From Odobenus rosmarus divergens (taxonomy: Eukaryota > Chordata > Mammalia > Carnivora > Odobenidae): a stretch of DNA of 64,000 nt. The number at the start of each line of letters is the position of its first letter. Positions within the stretch are counted from its first letter, which is position 1. A program made the position numbers and the translations under genes. The notes under the pieces were generated by a model. It made no database searches, was not told the origin of the DNA, and was given only the letters and a program-made list of their open reading frames with translations. The DNA is taken from the NCBI RefSeq assembly GCF_000321225.1, contig NW_004452115.1:204115-268114 (forward strand), in the 5' to 3' direction. Shown here one piece after another: positions 45,459 through 56,960 of the stretch.

Positions 45459-45575
45459 TCTGTGGTTTTCAACCCTGGCTATAGTGTACAGTCACCTGGG
45501 GAGTTGTGATTCTGAGGCCCAGGCCCCAGCCCAGGCTGCTCCAATCAATTTCTGGAGTGAGACTCAGACATCCAT
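45459..45575 (+). mobile_element. MER5A-like hAT relic
   Basis: 'tgtggttttcaaccctggct' at 45461 and 'gtcacctggggagttgtgat' near 45492 match the first half of the MER5A non-autonomous hAT-Charlie element. The second half is diverged or missing. Confidence 0.65.
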
Positions 45576-45959
45576 GTACAAGGTTCCATGACTGATGAGC
45601 AGAAACCCCAGGACTGGAACTCAGGCTCCCCCTGAGTTCCAGGGGGAAATCCCAAAGCCTTAGGATCTTTCTAAAGCTCCATTGGCATTAAGTAATATTC
45701 TGCTAATAGAATGGTCCCGAGGAGCTTTCGGTCCAGTGTAACCAGGAGCTGGGGGACAGGAGGATGCAGGGAAGGCAGTGGACGGGGAAACAGGTTTCTC
45801 AACAGTTTGTCAGTTCCTATGCTGTCGGCTTTTGATCACAAGCCAAAGGATTTATTTGTGGCTTCGGTATGTTCACTATTCAGGTTCCTCACACCCATCC
45901 TACTCTGAACACAGCCTCTTTCCTGTCCAGTGGGGCCTTCCTAGCACGGAGGCCTGGCC

Positions 45960-46110
45960 TCTGCCTCTTCTTTGATTGGGGCAAAGCAAAGGGCCGCTTT
46001 GGCAGTTTTATGGGCTGCCTCTCAGGCTGCTGACATAGCCGCCTGACAGATGGCCTGCCACGTTGCGCTGCTGGGGCCATGTCCCCCAGTCCACCGAAGG
46101 CGCACACTCA
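45960..46110. promoter_or_regulatory. Candidate regulatory element (weak)
   Basis: A repeat-free stretch has motif-rich sequence: a TCF/LEF-like tttgatt at 45971, a direct-repeat nuclear-receptor-like gggcaaagcaaaggg near 45979-45993, and several CpGs. Motif presence alone is weak evidence; activity is unknown. Confidence 0.2.
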
Positions 46111-46689
46111 GGGCATGTGCTTTGGCTTCTTTTTATGACAAGATTTGTGTTAGCCCATGAATCACGGAGTAACCATGCTGGAAAGAACCTTCAAGGTAAT
46201 CTAGTTTACTACCTGCGCGATCACCACTCCCCGGACACTTTTCTGATGGGAAAATGGAGGCTTATTTGATAATTAAGCAGTAATAACCATAAAGTCCAAC
46301 ATAGTAAAACACTTCAATACCAAGAAATTATTATAAAAATAGATGTTTATTTTGCATCCACTATATGCCAGAGACTTTGCATACATTAGCTTGATTAGTG
46401 CCAAGGGCCACTGCATTGCACACATCCACGGGTCATCCATCACCTCAGAGTGCGTGTGCCCTTGCCAGGATGATCATGGGTCTCCTAGAACAGTGCTAGT
46501 CATAACTTGTGTGGCCATTCCTTGTGGCCCTCTTAAGACAGGACAACCTCATGAGGAAGCTGTCGTTCCTGTAGTGGTTCAGGGTATGACCCACACAGCC
46601 CCTTTCCTTCTGGAGCACAAATGGCTCATCACACAAAGATTACCAGCCAAATGGGAAACAAGCTATCACTTTTTAAGTTTATGTGATCA

Positions 46690-47160
46690 CCATGTGTATC
46701 GGGGAGCTCTTGCTACATAATGGGTTACTCCAAAACTTGAAGGGTTCAAAACAAGGACCCTGTGTTGTTATTGCTCACAAATCTACAGGTCAGTGCTGAT
46801 CTGGGCTTGGCTGACCTGGGTTGAACTCATTGATATATATTTATCAACCAGTGGGTCTGTTGAGGATGGCTATCTATGATGGCCTTGGCTGGGCTGGCTT
46901 GGATGACTGGGATCTCTCTTGCTCACTCTCTTGGTCTCCCTTCATTCAGAAAGTTAGTCTAGGCTGTGTGTGGAGGGCACAGAATTTCAAGAGTATGAAG
47001 GGGAGCAGGTAAGACCTCTTGAGGCCAGAACCCAGGCCTCATGCAATCACTTTTCCTGCTCTACTTTGATAGGGGTAGAGAAATTAACTTCACCTCTCAA
47101 AGAGAGCAGGTACAAAACTTATGGCCACTTTTTGTCTACCATAGCCTTTAACTCAAAGGT
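46690..47160 (+). mobile_element. Medium-reiterated old repeat (relative of 25487-25835)
   Basis: It begins 'tcttgctacataatgggtta', continues 'ctccaaaacttgaagggttc' and carries 'caaatctacaggtcagtgct' near 46779. The layout is like that of the 25487 copy. Family unresolved. Confidence 0.5.
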
Positions 47161-47689
47161 CATGGGTTACCTCTGTTAGAGAGCATGGTTCTGCCTTAGG
47201 TGTCTACCTGAAAGCATCTGACCCACACTATCCCTGTGATAAGTCCACTTACAGGTGGAGTATTGGGAACACAGAACCGAAGATGGAGGTTTTTGTCCAA
47301 GGCAGTGACCCCACCTACTAGCCAGGGGTTAGAGTTTGACCTCCACTGGTACTGAGCTCTTTAGACACTCCTTTTCAGAGAGAAGTGTATATGAAAGTGG
47401 AAGAGTCTCCAGGGCTTCCACTGAGCACTGAGAGGGGAAGAGAATGCACAGTCTCTCCTCTGTGGATCAAGGTGGGAATGTGGTAGAGGAGAAGGTCCCT
47501 TCTTGATCAGCTGTCCCCAGATCCAGATAAGGAAATGGAGGCTCAGAAAAACTGATATATACCTAAGAACACGCGGTAAAAAAGATAAGGCATACTGCTC
47601 AAATTTTAATACCAAGGCACTAAGATCAGCCTTGTTCAGGTTCCCATCCTCTATAGCTTCTAGTCCTTTGCTGAGTGAGCCAAAACAAG

Positions 47690-47830
47690 GATCTCAAATG
47701 TATTGGGCAGCTGCTTTGGTCCAAGCACTGTACTAAGCACCTTCATAAAAATTAGTGCAAAAATCGTTACCACTCCAAATGACTATTACTATCCTAATAA
47801 TTAATGAAGAACAGTAGACTCAGCAATGAT
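47690..47830 (-). mobile_element. MIR SINE, antisense, left piece
   Basis: 'ggtccaagcactgtactaag' at about 47718 is the antisense MIR 3' half. The rest of the same MIR lies right of the inserted CAN SINE (48079-48130). Confidence 0.65.
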
Positions 47831-48078
47831 AAGATGTGTTCAAGGAGCTCCTGGGTGTCTCAATCAGTTAAGCTGCCAACTCTTGGTTTCAGCTCAGGTC
47901 ATGATCTCAAGGTTGTTAGAGCCCCATGTAGGGCTCTATGCTTAGTGGGGGGGTCTGCTTCAGGATTCTCTCTCCCTCTGCCCTTCCCCCCACTTAAGCG
48001 TGCTCACATGCATCCTCGCTCTTTTTTTTTTTTTTTAGGGAAAATTCTTAGAAAAGAAAATGACAGGATGTGTTCAAG
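47831..48078 (+). mobile_element. CAN SINE inserted in a MIR
   Basis: The element is 47845-48064: a diverged head ggagctcctgggtgtctcaa, then 'caggtcatgatctcaagg' near 47896, a CT-rich body and a T-rich tract at 48022-48036. It is flanked by a 14-bp duplication with one mismatch (aagatgtgttcaag at 47831, aggatgtgttcaag at 48065). The MIR continues on both sides. Confidence 0.9.
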
Positions 48079-48130
48079 ACTACACAGTTAGTAAATGGAA
48101 CAACATGGACCTAAATTTGAATTAAGGCTC
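48079..48130 (-). mobile_element. MIR SINE, antisense, right piece
   Basis: 'actacacagttagtaaatgg' at about 48079 is the antisense MIR core and continues the 47690-47830 piece. Confidence 0.65.
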
Positions 48131-48229
48131 TCACCAACCCCAAATGCTCTTAAGTATAGGTAACTACTGGATCCCCTTGTCATGCATTGCACGCAGCAGG
48201 CAAACTGGGTTATTTTTCTCCCCAGAAGA

Positions 48230-48361
48230 TTCTTCCTTATTCTCTTATTCATGCTTTCCCTCTACAAGGAATGTACCAGCAGCCACCTTTTTGGTGATGT
48301 AACATTTCCCCCTCTCTCCCTACATCTGTTACCCTACCTGTAAGCTCTACCCCGTAAGACC
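48230..48361 (+). mobile_element. L2-like fragment, left piece
   Basis: Pyrimidine-rich L2-like wording ('tctacaaggaatgtaccagc' near 48262) that continues beyond the SINE to about 48840, where 'cattgcccagaatggagtc' resembles the L2 3' region. Family call is uncertain. Confidence 0.4.
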
Positions 48362-48612
48362 CCTACCATCTTTGGGGTGCCTGGGTGGCTCAGTTGGTTA
48401 AGTGTCCAACTTTGGCTCAGGTCATGATCTCAGGGTCCTGAGATCAAGCTCCATGTTGGGCTCCCTGCTGAGCGGGGAGTCTGCTTCTCTCCCTTTCTCC
48501 CTCTGCCCCTCCCCCTGCTCATGCTAATGTGTGTGCGAGTGCGCACGCTCTTGCTCTCTCTCTCTCAAATCTTAACAACAACAACAACAACAACAAAACT
48601 CCTACCATCTTT
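48362..48612 (+). mobile_element. CAN SINE with an (AAC)n tail
   Basis: The element is 48374-48600: head ggggtgcctgggtggctcag, 'gtcatgatctcagggtcctg' near 48421 and a CT-rich body with a GT/GC-rich insert (tgtgtgcgagtgcgcacgct near 48529). Its tail has become (AAC)n at 48574-48597. The 12-bp duplication cctaccatcttt is exact on both sides (48362-48373 and 48601-48612). Confidence 0.95.
48574..48597. repeat. (AAC)n microsatellite in a SINE tail
   Basis: About eight AAC units derived from the SINE A-rich tail. Likely to vary in length. Confidence 0.95.
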
Positions 48613-48844
48613 AAAGGACCAACTGAAATACCACTCCTTCCAAGATCCAAAATTAAGGTCTGCTCTTATCCTGACAGGAAGTCCTCTCTCCCTGCTTCCT
48701 CTGTGCTCCTACCTTCCAGTGCGTACCACTTTTTGCCATATGCTGGTACTACTTGATTCCTTTTATCTCCTATGCCTTGAAAGCTTATTGGGCCACAGGG
48801 CTCATCACTATAACCCCATTGCCCAGAATGGAGTCTTGTCATTG

Positions 48845-50940
48845 AGGAGACAAAGCAAAAAAATATGACTTCCATACACAGGTGACAGGAATTGAGTAAA
48901 TCCTCCTTTGCTGTTAGCAAACCTGGAAGACTGCCTGGAGGGAGCTGTGGGTCTGGGATCAGGAGCAATTTCTGAGTTTCCTTGTTGCTTTCAGTCTTTC
49001 TCATTGCTTTGGTCTCTGATGTCTAAAAGGTGTCGAAAGCACTTTGGTAGAAATCAGTAGTTTGTCAAGCTTGGTTATGGCTGTTCTTGGAAAAGAGCAG
49101 GGGGAAAAAAGTGTGCACAGACTGGTGTGGTAATAATTTAAGTTTCAGCCAAGTGAGATGTGGAGGCCTGCTTGAAGTGACACATTTCTGGCAGCTGATT
49201 GTCCCTGGAAAAGATAAAAGGGAGAATGAGAAGAGAGCATTTTGTGGGAGTGCATGCCATTTCCAAAGGAAGCTTTGTTTCTCATTCTCGCAGAAAAGAA
49301 GGGATGGGAGTAGTGACTTTCTAAAGGTAAAGGAGACCAAGTCTTCACTCCCTGTGTGTCAGGCATGATAATTCTTAGCATGTGTCCACTGCTTTCTGCT
49401 CCATAGCCTTTCCCAGCTGCTCTCAGTCTCCAGCCCATGGAGGAGAGAAACCCAGTGAAGAGCGAGACGTGTGGGAAGCTGGAACTCAGGGTGTCATGTA
49501 AATTTTTCATCGTCTCTTTTAAAGACCCTTTTACTATGGCACATGTTTTCTTTTCCATGACCTTTGATTCTTCTTCCAAGACATGAAGACTGACTCTTTG
49601 AAGACCACTCTTCCTTGCCAGGCGATCTAATCCACAGGAAGTGATCCAAGACCAAAGAACAAAAGGAGCCAGAGAAAGGCTTTAAGTAAAAGAGACCCTT
49701 CTGGCCCCAGATCCTAGTCCAGGCTTGCCTGTGACCCACCTCATGACCTTGGGCAAGACACCAACTTTCTTATGTTTCCTGGGCAGAGAGTTCATCATGC
49801 CCTCCCCTCTGCTCCCAACATATTTTCAGCACCATATTATCACTTACGTTTTATAGCCTATGTATTGTTGGTCTGCGAGTCACCTCTTCAGGGATTCTCT
49901 CCCAATCCTCCCACATAGAGCGGCGGCTTCCACCAAGTTCTCTGTCTCAGCCCCGCGTTGGTGACTTCATAACCTGGATCACAATTGATCATACTGTCTT
50001 GGTATCTCTGCTTCCTTGGGAGAGGTCCTGGTGGTGTCCCCAACCGCAAGGCCAGTTTCATGAGGACAGGGCCAGGTCTATTCTGTTCACCAGCCTGTAC
50101 CTTGGTGAAGTCACACCTCACATACTGATGGAGTGGATGATGCCTCCTGCAGGAGATGGGGTGGGGGGGGGCCTCCTCTTTTAGTCCAGGATCTGGTATA
50201 GAGCTGGTGCTCAGTTAAGGTTGTGCTGATGACAGAGGCCTGTCTCCACCCCTCACCTCTACTCTATAGCCTTGGCCCATGAGAGAGGGAGCATCTGCTT
50301 CCATCCTTGTACTCAGGGTTTCCACCCCTTATCAGGTTCTCCTGAGAGAAGGGACCATCCACATGGTTAGAAACACCCTGACAGTCCTGGACCATCAATA
50401 GTGAGTGGGCAAGGACACTCTGTGGAAACGTACCACGTAGCTGGGAATGTACCCTTCCTGAAGCATGAGGAACAGGATTCTGCTCCCTCCCTCTGGGCTC
50501 ACGCATATGGGCTGTCTTGCCTGCTTCCTATCTGCCTGCAAGAGGTGACTGCCGGGCAGGCATCTCCCAAGTGTTCCGCTCTGTGACTCCGGATGGGACA
50601 AGAGAGTCAGGGCGGCAATCCTCAGTCATATGGTGGTTTGGGTAGGTGAATTTGGGCTTGGCTTCACCAACCCAGACATCTCACTTTGTAGACCTGAGGC
50701 CATAAAACCAAATCAGGTCCAGGGTGTAAGTAGAGCATATGCTTAGGTCTGGACCACCTTCTCCAAGACAGCCTTACCAGTGCTTTGCCGTGTGGCAGTC
50801 TATGCTTGCCCAGATGTCAGAACAACTAGGATTTAACTTTCTGTTTCCTTCTGTATTTGTGTACTGGGTACGTCGGGAGACAGAAGGATGACTCTGGGGA
50901 TTCAAGTGCCAAGCTCTACCCTAACACCTAACGGTATTTC
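48845..50940. other. Unassigned sequence
   Basis: No supported gene or firm repeat. Overlapping frames of 90-144 codons at 49065-49579 lie on both strands without recognisable domains. A G run near 50162-50170 is the only simple-sequence feature. Confidence 0.4.
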
Positions 50941-50945
50941 ACTTC

Positions 50946-51062
50946 TCAGCATGTAGTTCTTAGACCACCTGGATCCTAAAAATGCAGAATGAGTGTAGAG
51001 TATCTACATGCAGGGAACACTCCAGGTGATTCCTACACTTAAAATTTGAAAACCACGTCCTT
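50946..51062 (+). mobile_element. MER20-like hAT relic
   Basis: 'gtagttcttagaccacctgg' near 50953, 'aaaaatgcagaatgagtg' near 50978 and 'actccaggtgattcctacac' near 51020, ending 'tttgaaaaccac', follow the MER20/MER5-type order of a non-autonomous hAT-Charlie element. Confidence 0.6.
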
Positions 51063-51189
51063 AGTGATCTGCTGAATAAATAAATGAGAATAAATTCCTG
51101 TGAATTTGACAGATGGCCCCTGTAGATCGACGGAGCCAGTTCTGAGATTCTAGGTTTACTCTGTCACCCTTGAGAACTTGATTTTTTAT

Positions 51190-51425
51190 GAAGAGGTCTC
51201 TAGTAAAGGCTTACGGGCCTTGGCATTAGACCCATCTGAGCTAGGGTCATAGCTCCACCATTCCTCCACCGTGCAACCTTAAGCTGGGTACCTAACCTCT
51301 CTGAACATCAGTTTCTTCAATATATAAAATTGGAAGACTACTATCCATTTCTTAAGGTAACTGTGAGGATGACTAACTTAATATGCAGTTTTGGGTGCAT
51401 AGAAGCAGTTAGTGAATATTCTGCA
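51190..51425 (+). mobile_element. MIR SINE, sense, near full length
   Basis: The whole MIR can be followed: 'cttacgggccttggcattag' near 51210, 'cctaacctctctgaacatca' near 51291, 'gtttcttcaatatataaaat' near 51311 and 'ttagtgaatattc' at the end. This is the best-preserved MIR in the window. Confidence 0.75.
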
Positions 51426-51909
51426 AAAGAAAAGTTAAGTGAAAAAATAAAACTTTCACCCCTGAAAGTCAGAGAGTACAAGGATGGGATATGCCTGTGG
51501 TAAAGAATCTGTTGAAGCTTTGAACTTGTGTCCGATTCTGGGGTCAATGTGCCCACACTCACCTGTGCACAGACACACTTGTATCTGATTAGTCTCACTG
51601 CTGCAAAACAGAACATGGCCTAGTCCAGCCCGTGGGTGTGCCTGAACGAAGTCTGTTTGCCCGAAGCTGACCGCTGCCAAGTCCTTACAGTAGGCATACC
51701 TCGTTTCCATAACCTTGCGGATAACAAGTGCCCTATCTTCTCTGGAAGGAAATAAACAGGCAAGTCCACACTGTTTTGTCTTAGAGCCTTCAGTTAATAG
51801 ATACCTGTGAAACTAATTGGAGCTCATTAGTTAGGTAAAGCATTCTTGTTGGAAAATTATTCCTAAAACCCCAATCAGAAGGCCTGCACTGGAAGCTACT
51901 AGGAAATGA

Positions 51910-52010
51910 TTTTTCTAGTTCAATGCCCTCTTTTTACAGATGGAAAAAAAAGGCTCAGAAAAAGGATGTGACTAGCTCCAGATCAGCTATATAGCCAATT
52001 TCTGGTTAGA
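51910..52010 (-). mobile_element. MIR SINE fragment, antisense
   Basis: 'ctttttacagatggaaaaaa' at about 51931 with 'aggctcagaaaaaggatgtg' is the antisense MIR core. Confidence 0.6.
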
Positions 52011-52014
52011 ACAC

Positions 52015-54930
52015 AGCTGACAATAGCAAGCCATGAGGCAAGGCCTGGGACAGGCCTAGAAATCTGTGCAGAGTGCTTCAAAGAGCACGTGTTTCTTTGG
52101 TCTGTATGAGAGAGAAGACTCTGTTCTTTTGCCACACAAGGCCTCCATGCTTGTCCCTTCCCCCTTAGGACACCGTAAAATTCCCCTTTATCATTAGGGG
52201 GTAAGGGACCTCAACAACTTCTTTGTCCAGAAGATCAATTCCTAGGAAGCCACGTGCCAGGCCTGTTTATTTAGTCCTCTCAACTACCCCTAGAGCTGGC
52301 TGTCCGCCTCTTCCTGGTGGAGAGGGAAACTGAAAAGTGCCAAGCGGCCCTGAGGCTCCGAATCACACAGCTCCAAGCTACCCTACCCTGGCAGGAGGAG
52401 GCAGCACTGTCTAGTTTCTGAAGACCTTCTCTTCGCACCACAGCCTGCAGCACCTGCTGCTTGTTTATCTGTTGCTCATAAAATCACCATTTCAATTTGC
52501 TAGATCAGTTTCTTTAATGGAAAATATGCTTCGTGGGGGCAGGGGATCTTGTCCATCTTCCTCCTGAGTATTTGTGTGGGCCTTAGGAAATACCCAACAC
52601 TCAAGAAGGAAGGGAGGCAGGGAGGGAAAGAGGAAAGGATTCTGCCTCATGCCCCTGAGCCTTTATTCTCTGTTCTAGAATCAGATCAAAATGATGACAA
52701 ACCCTCAAAGGTACATAGCCTTCACCTTCGTAAGTGTCTTTATAGGGCTACCTGGGAGGATCCAGAGAATGCAAAGTGGAAAGAAAAGGCATCTTTACCT
52801 CAATTTTATGCATACACTCCTAACACAATCCTCTCCTGAGAACTACCGAGTCCTAACAGCCGGGAGGGCCACAGGGTGCTGCAGCTCCTTTTTCCCCCGT
52901 CTCCTTCTGTGGAACATTGCAGGCAATAATGGGCGGCGGTGGGGCCGTGCACAAGAGGAAGGGATCCGCTCCAGGACGCCTTCCGGAGCCCTGTCCCCCA
53001 GACAGAGCAGATGCCTGACAGGAGTTTGGGAAGAGCATGTGCAGAAGGAACAGCACTTGCAAGGGACACACATCTGAGAAAGTGTGATGTCTTCCGGGAA
53101 GGATGTGGCTGGAGCCCAAGGTGTGGAGAAGAGCAGATACAGGTGCTGAAACTGGAACCATGTGCAGGGACCCGACCTCGGGGAGGCCTGGAATGCTTGG
53201 AGGTGGAGCGACAGCTGATAGTTGTAGGCCCAAGTGTGGCCCCATCCGAGCTTCCTGTTCGTGCTGCTTCTTTAAAGCCCTCTCCTAAGGGCAGAATGGA
53301 GCAGGGCAAGCCTGAGGGTGGCCAGAACAGTTAGGAGGCTGGAAGGAACATTCCGGAGAGAGGGAACAGAGACTGCCCTGAGGCATTGCTGCAGAGGGCA
53401 GAAAGTAAGGAGAGACTCAGGCAAAGTCAGGTCAGAGTGGGCCTTGCTTCTGGGACGGCCTCCATCTGCCCAGGGTCTCCACAGCAAGAAGAGGGCAACC
53501 TAGGGCCTCCATCCTCTAGGACAGCGTTCTTGCCCCCGCGGGGCAAGCGCTGCCTCACACACCCCTGCCCTGTGGCAGGGGCCCTGCTCTCCACGAGCCC
53601 CCAGCTCGGCCTCTGCCCCCAGCTCAGCCACCTGCTCTTGGCCCTAGGCCTGTCTGCCTCTGTTTCCCATCACAAAATAAAAGTTTCCTCACTTAAATCC
53701 CCTTACCAGGAAGGCTTAGTGGTGACAATGCTGTCTGTAATGGGAAAATGTTCCATTTCCTCTACCTCGAGGGTTAAGGTGAGCCCTCCACCCCCTACTG
53801 AGTTACCTCTGTTCACTCACTCACTCCTCGAATACTTCTTTTACGCTGAGCACTGGGACCTACCTACCTGGCCTCTCAGGACCTCTCCTCACTTTATCTT
53901 TGAATTTTAACATTAAACAAGCCTTCAAAGATTTTGGAATTCACCTACGCTCAAAGTAAGCCTGTGACTCATCCAAGGCCCCAGCAAGTAAGTTGGCAGT
54001 TCAGGCCTCTCGAGGGACTCCCAGCTCCGTGGGATTTCCCTGACCTCTTCGCTGCCTAGGTAATCAGGACTTTCAACTTTGGTCTCCTCGAACCAGAATG
54101 CTTTTCCCGGTAGGAGCCAGCAGGTGAATACTGCTCCCTGGCCCCAGCCCCGGCCCCAGGTGAGGCAAGCACAGAGCAGGTTCCCAGCACTGGGGCCACA
54201 CCAGCCGGCATGCTGACACAGGCTCTTCTTCCTTCCCTCATTCTGCGGGGATGTGCTCGTTGATGAGCTGTGGAGCCCATCCAGAATGTTTTTGGAGCTG
54301 TTAGCTATTATGTCCTAAAAAAATAATAAATTGCACACTGTGGCTCTGTGTCTTTCCCTCTTTCAAAGCAACTGGAGAGCTAAAAATACCAAGTCTTCTT
54401 CCAGGGTCCTTCTCGCGTCTGAGTTACCACCAATGGGAGGGTCCCATCGGCCCCGGAGCCCTTGTTGACTTTGAAAAGCTCACTCAGCACCTGCTGAGAG
54501 CCCTCTTGGCCCCCAGGCCTCGGGAGGAGGCTTCCCGAGCTCCTTTGTGCAGACACAGACAGCAGGCTGCCCATTGTGGGCAGAGCATGGAGCTCTGCCC
54601 CCAGCCCGCCTCCTGCCTGCTCCTCGGGCCACCACGTCTGCGTTTATTATTCCAGATGATAAAGCGTACTGTCCCGAGGAGTTCAAAGCCCCAAATAACG
54701 CGGCTGCCTCACGGGCAGGAAAGTTGTGGTGGTTGATTTCCTAGCGGCCAGGATCTTGCTCTCCCCTCCCACCCCCCAACTCTCCCTTGCTCTCCTTTTC
54801 TTTCCTTCAAAGGGCCTATTCCCTTAGCCTCTTCCCTTCTTTGTCTTTCCCTGATTTTTCCCCCCCTCTCCAAGAGCCCCTGAGGCAGCCCTGTAGAAAG
54901 CAGTTGGAAATCCCAGGGTTACTTGCTAAG
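52015..54930. other. GC-moderate unassigned sequence
   Basis: No supported gene. Many overlapping frames up to 174 codons (53386-53910) occur on both strands because stop codons are scarcer here. None has a recognisable domain, and the longest one runs over a MIR-like trace near 53660. The part 52985-53480 has old LINE-type wording. It is not dense enough in CpG for me to call a CpG island. Confidence 0.4.
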
Positions 54931-54934
54931 GGCC

Positions 54935-56530
54935 TCCCTGGGCACTGATAATGTATAAAAGCCATTCTTCTCCATTTTTGTCTTAGGCCACACATTTTGA
55001 GTGGGTGTTTATAAAACAGGCTGATAAATGCCCAGCTTTCAAGCCAGGGGATAGAAATTCTGGGGCCCAGCCTGCCTGGAATATTAGTATACTAAAAAGG
55101 CTGGTCAGAAGTGGGAACATCTATATGCAGCAGAATGGACCAGAAAATTAGATGACTCTGCAACATTCCTAGATTTGTCATCTTGGGAAAATTATATTTC
55201 TGTGGTCCTTGGTTTCTAATACATCTAAAGGGATTAGGAAATCTTTGTCCTGCCCTCTCTGAGGAAGGATTGAAGCTTACCTAGGATCATAGATAGGAAA
55301 ATCCTCTGGTGCCCGTGTGATGCTGTAGTAATGTTATGGGCTCCGTATGACCCACGGTTATTGTAAGAAACAAGACTACATATGTAAACTTCCTCACATG
55401 CTGTCAAGCACAAATAAACATTAGCTGCAATTATCACTTGCCGCTGGGCCAGTTCCCCCAAGTAGCAGGCTGAGATGGGGATGTGCATGCAGAGACTCTA
55501 CCAGGGAATGTTCTCAGGATTCCCCACATCCTGAAAGAGAAGGGACGATGGAAGGCCCAAGCGGAGGAAGATGTGGGTTCAGTACAGCCTCAACAGAGGT
55601 CTTGGCTAACATTACAGAAAGCTCTAAAGTGGGAGGGCCTTTCATTTACCCACAGTTGGGGGAAGGGAGCCAGGCATTTATATCTCACCCCCGGAGTTCA
55701 GTCACTGGATGTGGGCTGCCCTACGAAGACCTTGTGATCTCAGGAGAGACTGTTCTTTTCAGCTGATGCAATCCTCAGAGGGGACTAAGAATTGAGGGCT
55801 GTCTGCTGGCAGCCCTCCCAGCAGCTGGAGGAATAATTCCTTAAGTGCAGAGGCAAGGTCTGGGCCATGCATCGCAGCATCCCCTACATCATTATTATTA
55901 CATAAATACAGGGATTTATTTTGTTTCTTCATGTGGCTGAAAAAATTCTGATACTGGCTTAAGAGTCTGTAATTAGAAATGGGGAAAAATGTCTACCTAA
56001 CCAGCCAGTAAGTAACCACCGATCAACAGCTGTTCAAAGGAACACGTCAGGCTGACCGATCCAATAGGCCCACAACAAAGAACCCTGATTTACAAGACCG
56101 CTTATAACAGCCTATTTATTGATCTTCCAGCCTTGCACTCTCTGTCATCCCCTACTGGCCAATTCTGTGTACTGCCTCGATGGTTCTTTCTTACTCGCCT
56201 CCGATTGTATCACCCTATTGCTTACACAAAACCAAGGGCTTCCATCTCCTAAGGAAACAGTCAGGACTCCTCTTTACAACTGCTCTACCTGCCCTTTAGC
56301 AGCCTCATTCCCTGCCCCTGCCCTCCCTCCCCCTGCCTCGTGACCCCAGCAACATCCTACCTTCCAGGTAGAGCACTGTGTCCACAGCTGGAATTCTCCC
56401 CCCACATTTTTTTCATGATGGATCCCTACGTAGCCTTTGATGCACCACCCGAGTGCCCCCCATGGTGTGTGTTGCCTTCACCTCCGGGAGAACACATGCA
56501 GCACTGCGACGGGGAGCTGGCTTGACTTCA
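54935..56530. other. Unassigned sequence
   Basis: No gene or named repeat. The part 55860-55990 is AT-rich with homeobox-type TAAT motifs. Open frames are under 85 codons. Confidence 0.4.
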
Positions 56531-56534
56531 CAGC

Positions 56535-56765
56535 CAGTCAGCCTCGCTTTGAATCTAATCTACCCGTTCCTGACTTGAAGCTATTCTGCAAAGTCTCCTA
56601 AGGACTCTGAGGCGGTTTCCTTATCTATATGGATTCCTTATCTATATATATATTCTTATCTATATGATCAGAATAATCAAAGATTATCAAAGGACTGTCG
56701 TGAAGATGAAATCAGGTGACACGTAAACTACGTGGCTGAGCGCCAGGCCTGGAGTCCATGCTACA
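56535..56765 (+). mobile_element. Diverged MIR SINE with a TATC-rich insert
   Basis: A degraded sense MIR ('gaggcggtttccttatctat' near 56610, 'gactgtcgtgaagatgaaat' near 56692) appears split by a TATC/TA-rich imperfect repeat at 56617-56665. Confidence 0.45.
56617..56665. repeat. Imperfect TATC/TA repeat
   Basis: The motif ttccttatctatat occurs at about 56617 and 56634, followed by TA units and a third cttatctatat. This is small-scale slippage. Confidence 0.8.
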
Positions 56766-56779
56766 CTCCATTCCGGGGT

Positions 56780-56960
56780 TCGTGGGGAGCAGCGTCCATT
56801 TCTGTGTTCTCGGAGCACAGATTTGGCATAGCAGAGGCGTCTCCTGTACTGGATGCTAAGTTCTCCGGGGGCAGATCTGTTTCTCCTCGCTTAGGACTGC
56901 ATTCCTAATGCATAGCTCCGTGCCTCGGTCCATTTTTAAATAAATTAAATATTCTGGAAA
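56780..56960 (+). mobile_element. L2 LINE 3'-end fragment (diverged)
   Basis: 'gctaagttctccgggggcag' near 56855 and 'gcatagctccgtgcctcggt' near 56911 fit the sense L2 3' region. The terminal repeat is degraded. Confidence 0.45.

Noticed and set aside
53386..53910. 174-codon open frame
   Set aside because: GC-moderate DNA with frames on both strands, no recognisable domain, and it runs over a MIR-like trace. No splice or start context supports it.
54624..54750. CpG-containing stretch as a promoter
   Set aside because: Too short and not dense enough in CpG, with no transcript evidence. Kept only as unassigned sequence.
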